A stretch of 64,000 bases of DNA from Paenibacillus psychroresistens. Its GTDB lineage: Bacteria; Bacillota; Bacilli; Paenibacillales; NBRC-103111. The notes beneath the pieces were generated by a model, which ran no database searches, was not told the DNA's origin, and worked only from the letters and a program-made list of their open reading frames with translations. Position 1 is the stretch's first letter, and each line of letters starts with the position of its first letter. Shown here piece after piece: positions 16,692 through 25,422 of the stretch. Both the position numbers and the translations under genes were made by a program. The stretch spans positions 4,068,001-4,132,000 of the forward strand of contig NZ_CP034235.1 of assembly GCF_009728935.1 (NCBI RefSeq), read 5' to 3'.

Positions 16692-17099
16692 TTAATGGAA
16701 AAAGCGCGATAGCTCGCCTTGGATCAATGAAACCTGACCCGGGCGTTTACCGTTGATCAATTGCTGTTTTAACATCTTGTGAAGCTGTGAATCGGTCATT
16801 TCCCGACGCTTATTCTCTGTTTGCTCAGTTATAACGGTTGCTTCATCGGAATCCTGTGAAACCGTATGCAATACTTGCTTAATTCCTGCAATATTAACAC
16901 CTTTTTCAATCAAGTCCTTGATTTCTAGCAAGCGAGATACATCGTTAAACGAATACAAACGTTGATTGCCGCCCGTTCTAGCTGGCATAACTAGCTCATG
17001 TTGTTCATAATAGCGAATTTGTCTAGCGGTTAAATCGGTTAATTTCATTACAATACCAATTGGAAACAATGCCATATTCTTGCGGATATCATCATTCAT
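16692..17099 (-). CDS. glnR: MerR-family nitrogen regulator GlnR
   Basis: A 135-residue repressor of glnRA and other nitrogen genes during nitrogen excess. A MerR-type winged helix is visible at FPIGIVMKLTDLTARQIRYYE, followed by GNQRLYSFNDVSRLLEIKDL. The C-terminal tail that senses glutamine synthetase ends KRPGQVSLIQGELSRFFH, a form seen in GlnR proteins. The start is set at the ATG at 17097-17099 with AGGAG upstream; the longer frame would include untranslated leader. It is 33 bp upstream of glnA, in one operon. Confidence 0.95.
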   Translation of the reverse strand: MNDDIRKNMALFPIGIVMKLTDLTARQIRYYEQHELVMPARTGGNQRLYSFNDVSRLLEIKDLIEKGVNIAGIKQVLHTVSQDSDEATVITEQTENKRREMTDSQLHKMLKQQLINGKRPGQVSLIQGELSRFFH

Positions 17100-17159
17100 G
17101 CCATTCACTCCTGTGACCTCACTGGGAGGTCGATCTTTTCCTAGAAAACCTTCCTTATT

Positions 17160-17199
17160 ATTGTAGCTTTTCCCTAAATACATGTCAAGTGATGTAAGG
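17160..17199 (-). promoter_or_regulatory. glnRA promoter with a degenerate GlnR/TnrA-like site
   Basis: Minus strand: TTGACA (complement of 17183-17188), a 17-nt spacer and TACAAT (complement of 17160-17165), a strong sigma-A promoter. Overlapping the -35, TGTCA-N7-TAAGG (17183-17199, plus strand) partly matches the GlnR/TnrA consensus TGTNA-N7-TNACA. The left half fits and the last two bases do not. The promoter call is firm and the operator call is tentative. Confidence 0.6.
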
Positions 17200-17200
17200 T

Positions 17201-18451
17201 TTACAGATGTCCTTTTGCAATTAAATGTTCAATTGCATAGATCACGCCGAGTTTTGCATGGGAGTATGTTAACCCGCCTTGCATATAGGCAATATAAGGC
17301 TCACGAATGGGCGCATCTGCTGACAGCTCTAAGCTGCCGCCTTGGATAAAAGTACCTGCGGCCATAATAACGGGATGCTCATAACCTGGCATATCCCAAG
17401 GCTCAGGAACAACGTGGGCATCTACTGCAGAAGCTTTTTGCACGCCTTGTACAAAAGCAATTAAATGGTCCGCGCTTGTGAAGCGAATCGCCTGAATTAA
17501 GTCACTTCTTGACTCTTCCCAGCTCGGCTGAGTTGCAAATCCTAATTCTTCAAACATGGCCGCTGCAAATATGCTCCCTTTTAGAGCTTGTCCCACCATG
17601 TGCGGTGCTAGGAATAGCCCTTGGAACATCTTATGAGTTGCCCCCATCATTGCCCCTACATCCCCGCCAATCCCCGGAGCGGTCAATCTAAAAGCAGCCA
17701 GCTCGACATATTTATGTTTACCAGCTATATAACCTCCTGATTCGGCAATACCGCCGCCTGGATTCTTAATTAATGAGCCAGCCATTAAATCTACATCTAC
17801 TTGTGTAGGTTCAAGAAGTTCCGTAAATTCTCCATAACAATTATCTACAAATACAATTAAAGCTGGGTTAATCTCTTTAACAAACTGTACCATTTCTGCA
17901 ATTTGAGCAACGGTAAAAGAAGCTCTCCACTCATAGCCGCGAGAACGCTGTATTCCGATAACCTTTGTTTGGCTGGTTATGCTTTTCTGAATGTTAATCC
18001 AATCGGGAAGCCCATCCTCTAATAAGGCAACTTCAGCGTAATGCACTCCCCAATCCTGTAAAGAACCTTTTCCATCCTGTGGTTCACCGATAACTTTATG
18101 TAAGGTATCATAAGGCGTTCCCGTAATATATAATAGCTCATCTCCTGGACGCAGGACTCCGAATAATGCGGTAGAAATAGTATGTGTCCCAGATGCAAAA
18201 TGCGGGCGTACAAGCGCTGCTTCAGCGCCAAAAACATCCGCATATACCAAATCCAAGACTTCCCTGCCACGATCATTATAGCCATAACCAGTCGATGAAT
18301 TAAAATGATAATCACTTACGCGATGCTTCTGAAATGCAGCAACAACCTTCCATTGATTAGGATCAATTAATTGATCCACTTGCTGGATAGCTCCAGATAT
18401 TTTTTGTTCTACTTTCCCCATAATAGCTTGAACCTTGTCCGAAAATACCAT
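17201..18451 (-). CDS. ynbB: PLP-dependent methionine gamma-lyase/aluminium-resistance family protein (YnbB)
   Basis: A 416-residue fold-type I PLP enzyme. Typical segments are YGYNDRGREVLDLVYADVFGAE, RPHFASGTHTI, LVFVDNCYGEF (cofactor-binding Asp) and the Schiff-base lysine in DLMAGSLIKNPGGG. Members are annotated as aluminium-resistance protein or methionine gamma-lyase-like, but the physiological reaction is not established. The position between hflX (2-bp gap) and glnR matches Bacillus ynbA-ynbB-glnR-glnA. Confidence 0.88.
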   Translation of the reverse strand: MVFSDKVQAIMGKVEQKISGAIQQVDQLIDPNQWKVVAAFQKHRVSDYHFNSSTGYGYNDRGREVLDLVYADVFGAEAALVRPHFASGTHTISTALFGVLRPGDELLYITGTPYDTLHKVIGEPQDGKGSLQDWGVHYAEVALLEDGLPDWINIQKSITSQTKVIGIQRSRGYEWRASFTVAQIAEMVQFVKEINPALIVFVDNCYGEFTELLEPTQVDVDLMAGSLIKNPGGGIAESGGYIAGKHKYVELAAFRLTAPGIGGDVGAMMGATHKMFQGLFLAPHMVGQALKGSIFAAAMFEELGFATQPSWEESRSDLIQAIRFTSADHLIAFVQGVQKASAVDAHVVPEPWDMPGYEHPVIMAAGTFIQGGSLELSADAPIREPYIAYMQGGLTYSHAKLGVIYAIEHLIAKGHL

Positions 18452-18453
18452 GC

Positions 18454-19770
18454 TTACACTGTCGCTCCCTCTTCCACCTGACCATTATCCTCGTATGTAG
18501 CTAATAAATAAGCGTTTTTGGCATAATCGCCAGCATTCACTCTTACTTGAATAAGCATGTCATCTCCATCGACATCTGTTTCAAGCACTTCACCTACTCG
18601 GTACAATAACGCAATTAAATCACCTTTATTAGCTGGGATACGAAACCATTTACTGTCACTTACTAATTTTTCTTGAATGGCCAGCTTTATTAGTTCGAGA
18701 TCTGCTTCGTTAAAAGCAGAAATGCGCAAGAACTCCCCTTCTGCTGCATCCATTTGCCCTTCGGTAGTCACACAAAGATCCGATTTATTAAACAAGGTGA
18801 TTTGCTCTTTATCTCGTGCGCCAAGTTCTTTCAAGACAGCATTTACAATGTTCATCTGCTCCATATGCATCTCAAGCGAGCTATCCACAACGTGTAGAAT
18901 CAAATCAGCTTCTAATACTTCCTCCAATGTCGCACGGAATGAGGCAATTAAATCATGCGGTAAATTCTGAATAAATCCAACTGTATCCGTTAGAATAATT
19001 TCCTTGCCATTTGGCAGCTTTAAGTTGCGTGAGGTTGGATCCAATGTAGCAAATAACTGATTCTGCACATAAACGTCTGCATGAGTTAATTGATTTAAGA
19101 TTGTTGATTTACCTGCATTGGTGTAGCCAACTAAAGCAACTTGAAAAGCTCCTGCTTTTTTACGTCTCTCGCGATGCAGTACCCGGTGACGAACAACCTC
19201 CTGCATTTGCTGCTTTAACTCGTCAATTCGATCGCGAATATGACGACGGTCCATTTCCAATTTGGTTTCTCCGGGTCCACGTGCGCCAATCCCGCCACCG
19301 TTTAATCTAGCGAGATTCTTACCTTGCCCAGAAAGTCTAGGCAGTAGGTAGCTCAGCTGAGCTAGTTCTACTTGCAAGATACCTTCACGAGTATTCGCCC
19401 GTTGTGCGAAGATATCCAGAATCAGCTGAGTTCGATCAATAATTTTTACATCAAGTGCTGCTTCTAGATTCCGTACCTGCGCTCCAGACAGCTCTTGGTC
19501 GAATATCGCTGTATTACCATCCAGCTCCTCTAAACGAAGCTTCAGCTCAGCGACCTTCCCTTTACCAATAAATGTCTTGGAGTCTTTGGCATCTTTATTC
19601 TGGGTCATGGTTTCTAGAACCTGTACCCCAGCAGTTTCAGCAAGTGCGACTAACTCCTGCAAGGAATATTCCGTTAGAAATTCATTGCGTTTTTCCTTCT
19701 GAGTGACCAAGCTAACTAGAATGGCGCGTTCCAGAATATGAGGGATGACGTGATGTGTCGTTTGTTTCAT
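18454..19770 (-). CDS. hflX: Ribosome-associated GTPase HflX
   Basis: A 438-residue GTPase that binds the 50S subunit and splits stalled ribosomes under stress. It has an N-terminal glycine-rich HflX domain (KDSKTFIGKGKVAEL; LSGQGKNLARLNGGGIGARGPGE), a helical linker (LKQQMQEVVRHRVLHRERRKK), and a G domain with G1 LVGYTNAGKST, G3 DTVGF and G4 NKSD. The start is placed at the ATG at 19768-19770, with AAAGGAGAG 9 nt upstream. The ATG that extends the frame starts directly after the spoVK stop and leaves no ribosome site. Confidence 0.95.
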   Translation of the reverse strand: MKQTTHHVIPHILERAILVSLVTQKEKRNEFLTEYSLQELVALAETAGVQVLETMTQNKDAKDSKTFIGKGKVAELKLRLEELDGNTAIFDQELSGAQVRNLEAALDVKIIDRTQLILDIFAQRANTREGILQVELAQLSYLLPRLSGQGKNLARLNGGGIGARGPGETKLEMDRRHIRDRIDELKQQMQEVVRHRVLHRERRKKAGAFQVALVGYTNAGKSTILNQLTHADVYVQNQLFATLDPTSRNLKLPNGKEIILTDTVGFIQNLPHDLIASFRATLEEVLEADLILHVVDSSLEMHMEQMNIVNAVLKELGARDKEQITLFNKSDLCVTTEGQMDAAEGEFLRISAFNEADLELIKLAIQEKLVSDSKWFRIPANKGDLIALLYRVGEVLETDVDGDDMLIQVRVNAGDYAKNAYLLATYEDNGQVEEGATV

Positions 19771-19797
19771 AAGCGATTCTCTCCTTTTAATAACCAT

Positions 19798-20787
19798 TTA
19801 ATTTTTGCGTTCCCAGCGTAAATCTTCGGTTTTTAGCAGCATTAGCTCTTGCCTTGAAGGGTTTGTAGAATATTGCTGAAGCAGCCTTACGGCTTGATGG
19901 CGAATGGCTTTCTCAATCAAATTGCGGACATACCTTGCATTGCTGAAGCTGTAGCCGCAGTTTAGCTTTTCCTCCGCCAAATGATGCCTTAATTTCATTT
20001 CAGCTTGTGGAGCAAAGACATATTGACTTTCCTTGGCCATTAAATCGGCGATTTGCATGAGCTGCTGCACGGTATAATCATTAAAATCGATCTGCAATGG
20101 AAAACGTGAGGGCAAACCAGGATTCATGCTCAAAAAGTCATCCATTTCCTCCGGATATCCAGCTAATATTAGAATAAATTGATTGCGATAGTCCTCCATT
20201 GATTTGACTAAACAGTCAATGGCTTCTCTGCCAAAATCCTTCTCGCCGCCGCGGGCTAAGCTATAAGCCTCATCTATAAAAAGTATACCGCCTAACGCTT
20301 TTTTAACAAGCTCGCGTGTTTTTAATGCAGTATGTCCAATATACTCACCGACTAAATCTGCGCGCTCTACTTCAACTAAATGCCCTTTGCTGAGTACCCC
20401 CATGGACAGAAATAGCTTTGCCAAAATGCGTGCAACCGTCGTTTTACCTGTTCCCGGATTACCTTTAAACAGCATATGGTATACCTGGGTGGGTGAATTT
20501 AATCCGATATCCATACGGTATTGTGAAATTTGCAGCAAAGCAAATATCTCATAGACGATATCCTTGACATGATCCATCCCAATAAATGAATCAAATTCCT
20601 TAGCAATTTCTGCAAAAGGCTCGCGATTTAACGATTTACTCTCATTTAAAGCGGCAGCTTCATCTGTTCCATATCTCAATGTAGAATAAGAAGTATGGTT
20701 TGCCTCCGAATTGCGAAGCACAATGTTCATTTGTCGTGGATTTCTTGCTGCTTTAGTATTAGAGCTTGTTGAACTCGGCTCTCTCAT
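19798..20787 (-). CDS. spoVK: Stage V sporulation protein K (CbxX/CfqX AAA+ ATPase)
   Basis: A 329-residue AAA+ ATPase needed for spore maturation in Bacillus (mother cell, cortex stage). The first 60 residues are variable and hydrophilic. The core has Walker A FKGNPGTGKTTVARIL, Walker B GGILFIDEAYSLARGG, sensor 1 at LILAGYPEEM, and the Arg finger region NPGLPSRFP. The CbxX/CfqX family acts as ring chaperones; the client here is unknown. The minus strand carries CGTATAAT in the leader, which resembles a sigma-E -10, but the -35 is unclear. It heads the spoVK-hflX-ynbB gene string. Confidence 0.93.
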   Translation of the reverse strand: MREPSSTSSNTKAARNPRQMNIVLRNSEANHTSYSTLRYGTDEAAALNESKSLNREPFAEIAKEFDSFIGMDHVKDIVYEIFALLQISQYRMDIGLNSPTQVYHMLFKGNPGTGKTTVARILAKLFLSMGVLSKGHLVEVERADLVGEYIGHTALKTRELVKKALGGILFIDEAYSLARGGEKDFGREAIDCLVKSMEDYRNQFILILAGYPEEMDDFLSMNPGLPSRFPLQIDFNDYTVQQLMQIADLMAKESQYVFAPQAEMKLRHHLAEEKLNCGYSFSNARYVRNLIEKAIRHQAVRLLQQYSTNPSRQELMLLKTEDLRWERKN

Positions 20788-20958
20788 GTCAAATCCCCCT
20801 CATCACTGCGTTGTTACATTATACGCAACAGCCCAGAAAGGATTACAGCATGACTTAAACAGCTTCAGAATAAGTCTATGCAAAGCTTACTGAAAAAGCA
20901 AGCCAATCAGGCTTTTTGCAGGCGGATTAAATGACTATACTCAATTACAACACATATA

Positions 20959-20987
20959 TTGCATATTCATAAATTAAATTGTATATT
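20959..20987 (+). promoter_or_regulatory. Sigma-A promoter of the GNAT gene at 21020
   Basis: TTGCAT (20959-20964), a 17-nt spacer and TATATT (20982-20987). It is followed by the AAGGAGGATATGAACA ribosome site. Confidence 0.65.
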
Positions 20988-21019
20988 TATTCATAATTTA
21001 ATTAAGGAGGATATGAACA

Positions 21020-21790
21020 ATGGATGTAAATAGGCATCATTTAATAGTCAAATTGGAACAAATGGCGGCTAACTCTTGGCCTGCTCCAACTCAGCAAGCT
21101 TTTGAGCATTGGATTCTAAGAGCGGGAACGGGTATTACTATGCGTGCCAACAGTGTACTAACTACCGGCTCACTGCCCATTGTTCAAAGCTGGATGGATG
21201 AAATTACGGCTTTTTATGCAGCCCTATCCCTTCCGCTTCGTTTTCATATTAGCGCTGCAACTGACCCTGATGTCGATCTGGATCTTGAGAAACATGGACT
21301 TATCATTCAATCACCCTCAGCGGTATATCAAGCAGCCTGCAATCAGGTTCTCAGTAACCCTATTCCTGCAAATCCTTTATTAAGAGTCCAAATTAATAAT
21401 TCCTTAGAGGATGAGTGGTTAGAGGACTTTTTGCGCTTGGAACAGCACCCTTATGAACGAAAACCAGCTTACACACAGATTTTCTCAGGAATTAAACTTA
21501 AAATTTGTTATCTGCGCATATACCAAAATGAGGAATTAGTAGGTTTAGGATCAGCTGTGTTAGAGGATGGATGGGCTGGGTTGGGCAATATCATTACCGC
21601 TGCGAACTATCGGAATAAAGGCATTGGGACAAGTATTGTCCAAGAACTAGCTCAGTGGAGTCGATTAAACGGCGCAAATCAGCTTTATCTGCAGGTCATG
21701 CAAAATAACAAAGCTGCTCTAAATTTATACACACGCTTGGGCTTTACCCATGTTTATGATTATCATTATCGAACTCGTCTAAACCAATAA
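21020..21790 (+). CDS. GNAT-family N-acetyltransferase
   Basis: A 256-residue protein with a C-terminal GNAT fold (about 120-250). The acetyl-CoA-binding P-loop is ITAANYRNKGIGTSIVQELAQW, followed by QLYLQVMQNNKAALNLYTRLGFTHVYDYHYR. The N-terminal half (WPAPTQQAFEHWILRAGTGI) resembles the aromatic-rich lead-in seen in two-domain GNATs. The substrate is unknown. It has its own promoter. Its last 12 bp overlap the end of the convergent GNAT gene on the other strand. Confidence 0.85.
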   Translation: MDVNRHHLIVKLEQMAANSWPAPTQQAFEHWILRAGTGITMRANSVLTTGSLPIVQSWMDEITAFYAALSLPLRFHISAATDPDVDLDLEKHGLIIQSPSAVYQAACNQVLSNPIPANPLLRVQINNSLEDEWLEDFLRLEQHPYERKPAYTQIFSGIKLKICYLRIYQNEELVGLGSAVLEDGWAGLGNIITAANYRNKGIGTSIVQELAQWSRLNGANQLYLQVMQNNKAALNLYTRLGFTHVYDYHYRTRLNQ

Positions 21791-22369
21791 AAACTCACTA
21801 AAATTATTCGCTTTAATCGCTTCCCATTCTGTATGTACCATGCTGAAATAAACGTCATCACGGCTTTCTCCAAGTTCATTTATATAATTGGAGCGGAAAA
21901 GCCCCTCGCGTGTAGCACCTAACTTAAGAATAGCTTTTTGTGAGCGAATATTATCAATGTCAGCGCTAAGCTGAACTCTGCGAAACAACATTTGCTCAAA
22001 CGCAAATTTAAGCAACTCAAATTTACAGGCCTTATTCAAACCAGACCCTCGAAAAGATCGTCCATACCAGGTCCAACCTATTTCAAGGCGTTTATTATCG
22101 GGATGAATATGGCCAAAGCTAGTAGAGCCTGCGACTACGTGTGTTAGCTTATCTATGATAATGAACGGATAAAGCACATTTTCATGCCTTTTGACTAACA
22201 TTTTCTCGACGTAATGTGTGACATCTTCCGTTGTTTTGCAGTTTACAGTAAATAATATATCTTCATCTATGATGATTTTTCTCAATTCACCTTCATATTT
22301 CTTTGAGAATGGCACAAGCTTTACACGATTATTCTCTAAAACAACTTCTTCTTTAAACAAGTTATACAT
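21779..22369 (-). CDS. RimJ/RimL-type GNAT N-acetyltransferase
   Basis: A 196-residue acetyltransferase of the RimJ/RimL/YdaF group: RVKLVPFSKKYEGEL at the start, GSTSFGHIHPDNKRLEIGWTWYG as the mid-strand signature, and RVQLSADIDNIRSQKAILKLGATREGLFRSN as the C-terminal consensus. These enzymes acetylate protein N-termini or small amines; the substrate is unknown. GAGGAG ribosome site ahead of the ATG. It is 18 bp downstream of the aminotransferase gene, probably co-transcribed, and overlaps the convergent GNAT gene by 12 bp. Confidence 0.87.
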   Translation of the reverse strand: MYNLFKEEVVLENNRVKLVPFSKKYEGELRKIIIDEDILFTVNCKTTEDVTHYVEKMLVKRHENVLYPFIIIDKLTHVVAGSTSFGHIHPDNKRLEIGWTWYGRSFRGSGLNKACKFELLKFAFEQMLFRRVQLSADIDNIRSQKAILKLGATREGLFRSNYINELGESRDDVYFSMVHTEWEAIKANNFSEFLLV

Positions 22370-22387
22370 ATGCTCACTCCTCTTGAA

Positions 22388-23620
22388 TTACCAGATAAAC
22401 GGTACATGGCAAAGGCGACTTTTTAATTCTTCCATAACGGCTACTTCTTGCTCTATGGTTGCTGTATAGGTTACAGAAAAACGGATATACTTGCCTGCAT
22501 CATCCCAGGGTACGGTTGAAATCAGCTTATCGGTTATTAAATATTGTGAGAAATCTTCGGCAGTATTAAAGGTTATACCCGCTTTCAACCCACGTGGAGC
22601 TTCTACATATTGGAAAAATGATCCTTTGGGTTTAACAGCTTTAAAACCTATACCATTTAATACATTTGTTAATAAGTCGTGTCGTCTAGAATATTTAGCA
22701 TTGGTTGCCTTTGTAATCTCTGGGTGGTTTAAGCAATAGACTCCTGCTTTTTGAATGGCCATAAATTGCCCTGAATCGTAATTATCCTTCACTGCTTTGA
22801 TAGCATGAATGATTCTTTCATTTCCGGCGATAAACCCTAATCTCCAGCCAGTCATATTAAATGCCTTAGACAGGGAGTGTATGGAAATTCCGACCTCTTT
22901 AGCACCCTGTATCGATAAGAAAGACAACGGCAGCTCATTATCAAAAGTCAGACCGCTATAGGCTTCATCCGAAACTACAATCACTTGATTATCTCTGGCA
23001 AATTGCACAACCTCTTCATAAAATGCCTTAGTTGCTGTCGCCCCTGTTGGATTATTCGGATAATTCAGATACAAAAGCTTAGCCCGTTTTTTGATGTTTT
23101 CCGGGATAGAGCTTAAATTAGGCAGGAATTGATTCTCAGCAAGCAAAGGTAATAAATAAACCTCACCACCCATCCATTCTGTATGTGTACCGATTATCTC
23201 GTATCCGGGTGCAGTCCTCAGCGTAATATCACCTTCATTTATAAAAGCAGCCGGCAGCTGGGCGAGTGCTGATTTTGAACCGATGCAATGATTGATCTCC
23301 GTTAACGGGTCAAGTTCACGCACACCAAATGTACTTTCCATATACATAGCAGCTGCTTCTTTAAATGCTAGGCTTCCATTATCAGCGTAGCCGCGGTTTT
23401 CCCACTTGCTTGCCTCATCTGCTAGAATATTAATTACCGGTTCATCTGCCATCCAATCCGGTTCACCCACTCCAAAATCTAATAAAATGATATGGGGATT
23501 CAATCTTACGGCTTCACGTTTTGCCTGTTTAATCTTTTCGAATTTATAGAGTATTTCATCTTGGCCAAATTGCCTGCCGCCAATTCTAGCGGCGAATAAA
23601 TTTTGTATATAGCTGCTCAT
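22388..23620 (-). CDS. dapL: LL-diaminopimelate aminotransferase-like class I/II aminotransferase
   Basis: A 410-residue fold-type I PLP enzyme. Features: LLDFGVGEPDWMADEP near the N-terminus, YADNGSLAFKEA, LYLNYPNNPTGA, VVSDEAYSGL, and the Schiff-base lysine in HSLSKAFNMTGWRLGF. The GxGEPD start, the length and the segment DNYDSGQF fit the LL-DAP aminotransferase family, which converts tetrahydrodipicolinate directly to LL-DAP for lysine and peptidoglycan. A general alanine/aspartate-type aminotransferase is the alternative. It is divergent from an AraC regulator across a 132-bp gap with an inverted repeat. Confidence 0.78.
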   Translation of the reverse strand: MSSYIQNLFAARIGGRQFGQDEILYKFEKIKQAKREAVRLNPHIILLDFGVGEPDWMADEPVINILADEASKWENRGYADNGSLAFKEAAAMYMESTFGVRELDPLTEINHCIGSKSALAQLPAAFINEGDITLRTAPGYEIIGTHTEWMGGEVYLLPLLAENQFLPNLSSIPENIKKRAKLLYLNYPNNPTGATATKAFYEEVVQFARDNQVIVVSDEAYSGLTFDNELPLSFLSIQGAKEVGISIHSLSKAFNMTGWRLGFIAGNERIIHAIKAVKDNYDSGQFMAIQKAGVYCLNHPEITKATNAKYSRRHDLLTNVLNGIGFKAVKPKGSFFQYVEAPRGLKAGITFNTAEDFSQYLITDKLISTVPWDDAGKYIRFSVTYTATIEQEVAVMEELKSRLCHVPFIW

Positions 23621-23673
23621 TCGACTCTCACCCTTCTATTGAAACTTTTCCATCTACTCATCTGTTGTATTCC

Positions 23674-23692
23674 TCTTAATATATCGTTAAGA
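23674..23692. promoter_or_regulatory. Candidate operator between the aminotransferase and AraC genes
   Basis: Inverted repeat TCTTAA (23674-23679) with a 7-nt spacer and TTAAGA (23687-23692), in the shared intergenic region. It is A/T-rich, so chance occurrence is quite possible. Confidence 0.3.
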
Positions 23693-23752
23693 TCTATTTA
23701 AGAAAATGGAATGATCGTTTAAAATTTTGTATTCTTTTACAGAGGTGATAGA

Positions 23753-24541
23753 GTGATTTACCTTCCAGAAGCAGCCTACTTACCCACTCCCTTTTATTCC
23801 AAAATTAAATGTGAGCCCACCTGGAAATGGCCGCAACGCGAGCTGCCTTTGAGCAATTATGACTTGTTCTATGTTTGGGAAGGTACGGGTGAAGTGATTG
23901 TTAATGGCACTTCCTATTCCGTTGGAAAAGGCAGCTGTTTTTTGTTCAAGCCCGGGGATTATACAAGTGCCAGCCATGATAAACAACATCCATTAGTACT
24001 TACTTATATCCATTTCAATTTCCTTGAGCAGCCAAATCTTATTCCTTCAACCTACAGACAGCTTTCTAATCTCACTGAAATAGAAACGTTATTAAGTCGA
24101 TATGTTCATGCAAGATTGTCTGCATTATTTGGTTCAGAAGTGGAAGCTAATCTGATTCTTAAACAGCTAATGATTCAACTACTCCGATACGATCAGCTGG
24201 AACTAGATGTTAAACCCAAAACTAGCTTAGTTTTATATGATCGGATTCTAGAAATTGCCAATTATATGAGAGAGCATTCTGCAAATTGGTTCAGCATTGA
24301 AGAACTGGCAAATAGGGCTCAGCTGTCTCCACGTTATTTCTCAGCAAAATTTAAAGAGATAATGGGGGTTAATGCACGCGACTATGAGATTCGGAGTAGG
24401 ATTGAACGAGCGGAATTTCTTTTGCATTACGGAGGTTTAACCGTTTCCGAGACTGCGGATGCGCTGGGTTATAAGGATGTTTATTTCTTCAGTAAGCAAT
24501 TCAAAAAGCATTTCGGCAAAAATCCATCGGCTATACGCTAA
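23753..24541 (+). CDS. AraC-family transcriptional regulator with cupin sensor domain
   Basis: A 262-residue regulator. The N-terminal cupin (about 20-110) has YVWEGTGEVIVNG ... VGKGSCFLFKPGDYTSA, a ligand pocket fold. The C-terminal double helix-turn-helix has FSIEELANRAQLSPRYFSAKFKE and GLTVSETADALGYKDVYFFSKQFKKHFG. GTG start with an AGAGGTGA ribosome site. Paenibacilli have many such regulators, generally for sugar or siderophore uptake. Its divergent partner is the DapL-like gene. The effector is unknown. Confidence 0.88.
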   Translation: MIYLPEAAYLPTPFYSKIKCEPTWKWPQRELPLSNYDLFYVWEGTGEVIVNGTSYSVGKGSCFLFKPGDYTSASHDKQHPLVLTYIHFNFLEQPNLIPSTYRQLSNLTEIETLLSRYVHARLSALFGSEVEANLILKQLMIQLLRYDQLELDVKPKTSLVLYDRILEIANYMREHSANWFSIEELANRAQLSPRYFSAKFKEIMGVNARDYEIRSRIERAEFLLHYGGLTVSETADALGYKDVYFFSKQFKKHFGKNPSAIR

Positions 24542-24550
24542 ATACACAGC

Positions 24551-24583
24551 AAAAAACCGTCCAGATATTGGACGGTTTTTTCT
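24551..24583. terminator. Bidirectional terminator between AraC and cyclophilin genes
   Basis: AACCGTCC (24555-24562) pairs with GGACGGTT (24570-24577), with A run and T run on the two sides. Confidence 0.9.
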
Positions 24584-24595
24584 ACTTATTGCTTC

Positions 24596-25327
24596 TTAAA
24601 GCTCAATAATTTGTACAGAATCGATCGTTACTTTCTCGGTTGGGGTTGAACCCTCTCCGCCTGCTTCTACTGGTGTTGCTGCAATTTTCGTTACTGTATC
24701 CATACCAGCTACTACTTTTCCGAATATAGAATAATTCTTCGGCAAATTTTTAGAATTGTCTACTGTATTAATAAAAAATTGACTGCCATTCGTATTGGCT
24801 CCGGCATTTGCCATGGCAACCACGCCTGGCTCATAATTTTGTGGTCCTGTAAGCTCATCCTCAAAAGAATAGCCCGGCCCACCCGCTCCTGTACCTTCGG
24901 GATCTCCTGTTTGAATCATAAAGGATTGTATAATTCGGTGAAAAATAATCCCGTTATAAAAGTTGTTTTTAGCTAGAAACACAAAATTGTTTACGGTTTT
25001 AGGTGCATCCTTCGCAAATAATTCTAACGTCAAATTACCTTTACTCGTTTGCACAATAGCACAATAGGTTTTACTTGCATCAATGGTCATTTCTGGAGCT
25101 GCCGCATAGCTTTTTACAGTTGAAATTGTCTTATCTACTGGTGTAGCTTGTACAGCTTTAGTACATAGTGACTCTGCTGCTGCAGGAGCTACAGAAGCCG
25201 CTGGTGCTTGCGAAGGTGCCACAGATTGGCCTTCCGTTAAGTTTTTTACTTTACCGCATGCTGACATTGTTACTGCTGCTAAACATAAGATCAAACTCAA
25301 CATTAAAATCGAACGTACTTTAGTCAT
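24596..25327 (-). CDS. Cyclophilin-type peptidyl-prolyl isomerase lipoprotein
   Basis: A 243-residue lipoprotein. It has a type II signal with lipobox MSAC at about residue 23, then an Ala/Pro-rich linker, then a cyclophilin domain (about 80-243) with GIIFHRIIQSFMIQTGDPEGTG, the Arg/Phe/Gln active-site line, and ANAGANTNGSQFFINTVD. It should accelerate prolyl isomerisation of secreted proteins at the outer membrane face, a role played by PrsA in many Bacillales. I use the ATG at 25325-25327; an ATG four codons earlier is too close to the AAAGGTGG ribosome site. Confidence 0.9.
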   Translation of the reverse strand: MTKVRSILMLSLILCLAAVTMSACGKVKNLTEGQSVAPSQAPAASVAPAAAESLCTKAVQATPVDKTISTVKSYAAAPEMTIDASKTYCAIVQTSKGNLTLELFAKDAPKTVNNFVFLAKNNFYNGIIFHRIIQSFMIQTGDPEGTGAGGPGYSFEDELTGPQNYEPGVVAMANAGANTNGSQFFINTVDNSKNLPKNYSIFGKVVAGMDTVTKIAATPVEAGGEGSTPTEKVTIDSVQIIEL

Positions 25328-25422
25328 TCTTAATAACATCCACCTTTTTTTATATATTGTGTATTCATACAATTTCTTTTGAAAGTATAACATAGCCCTA
25401 ATAAAATTTCATCTTATCCCAA

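Noticed and set aside
20893..20917. Hairpin AAAAAGC...GCTTTTT between spoVK and the GNAT gene as a terminator
   Set aside because: No gene on either strand ends there; the stem is A/T-rich and may be chance.
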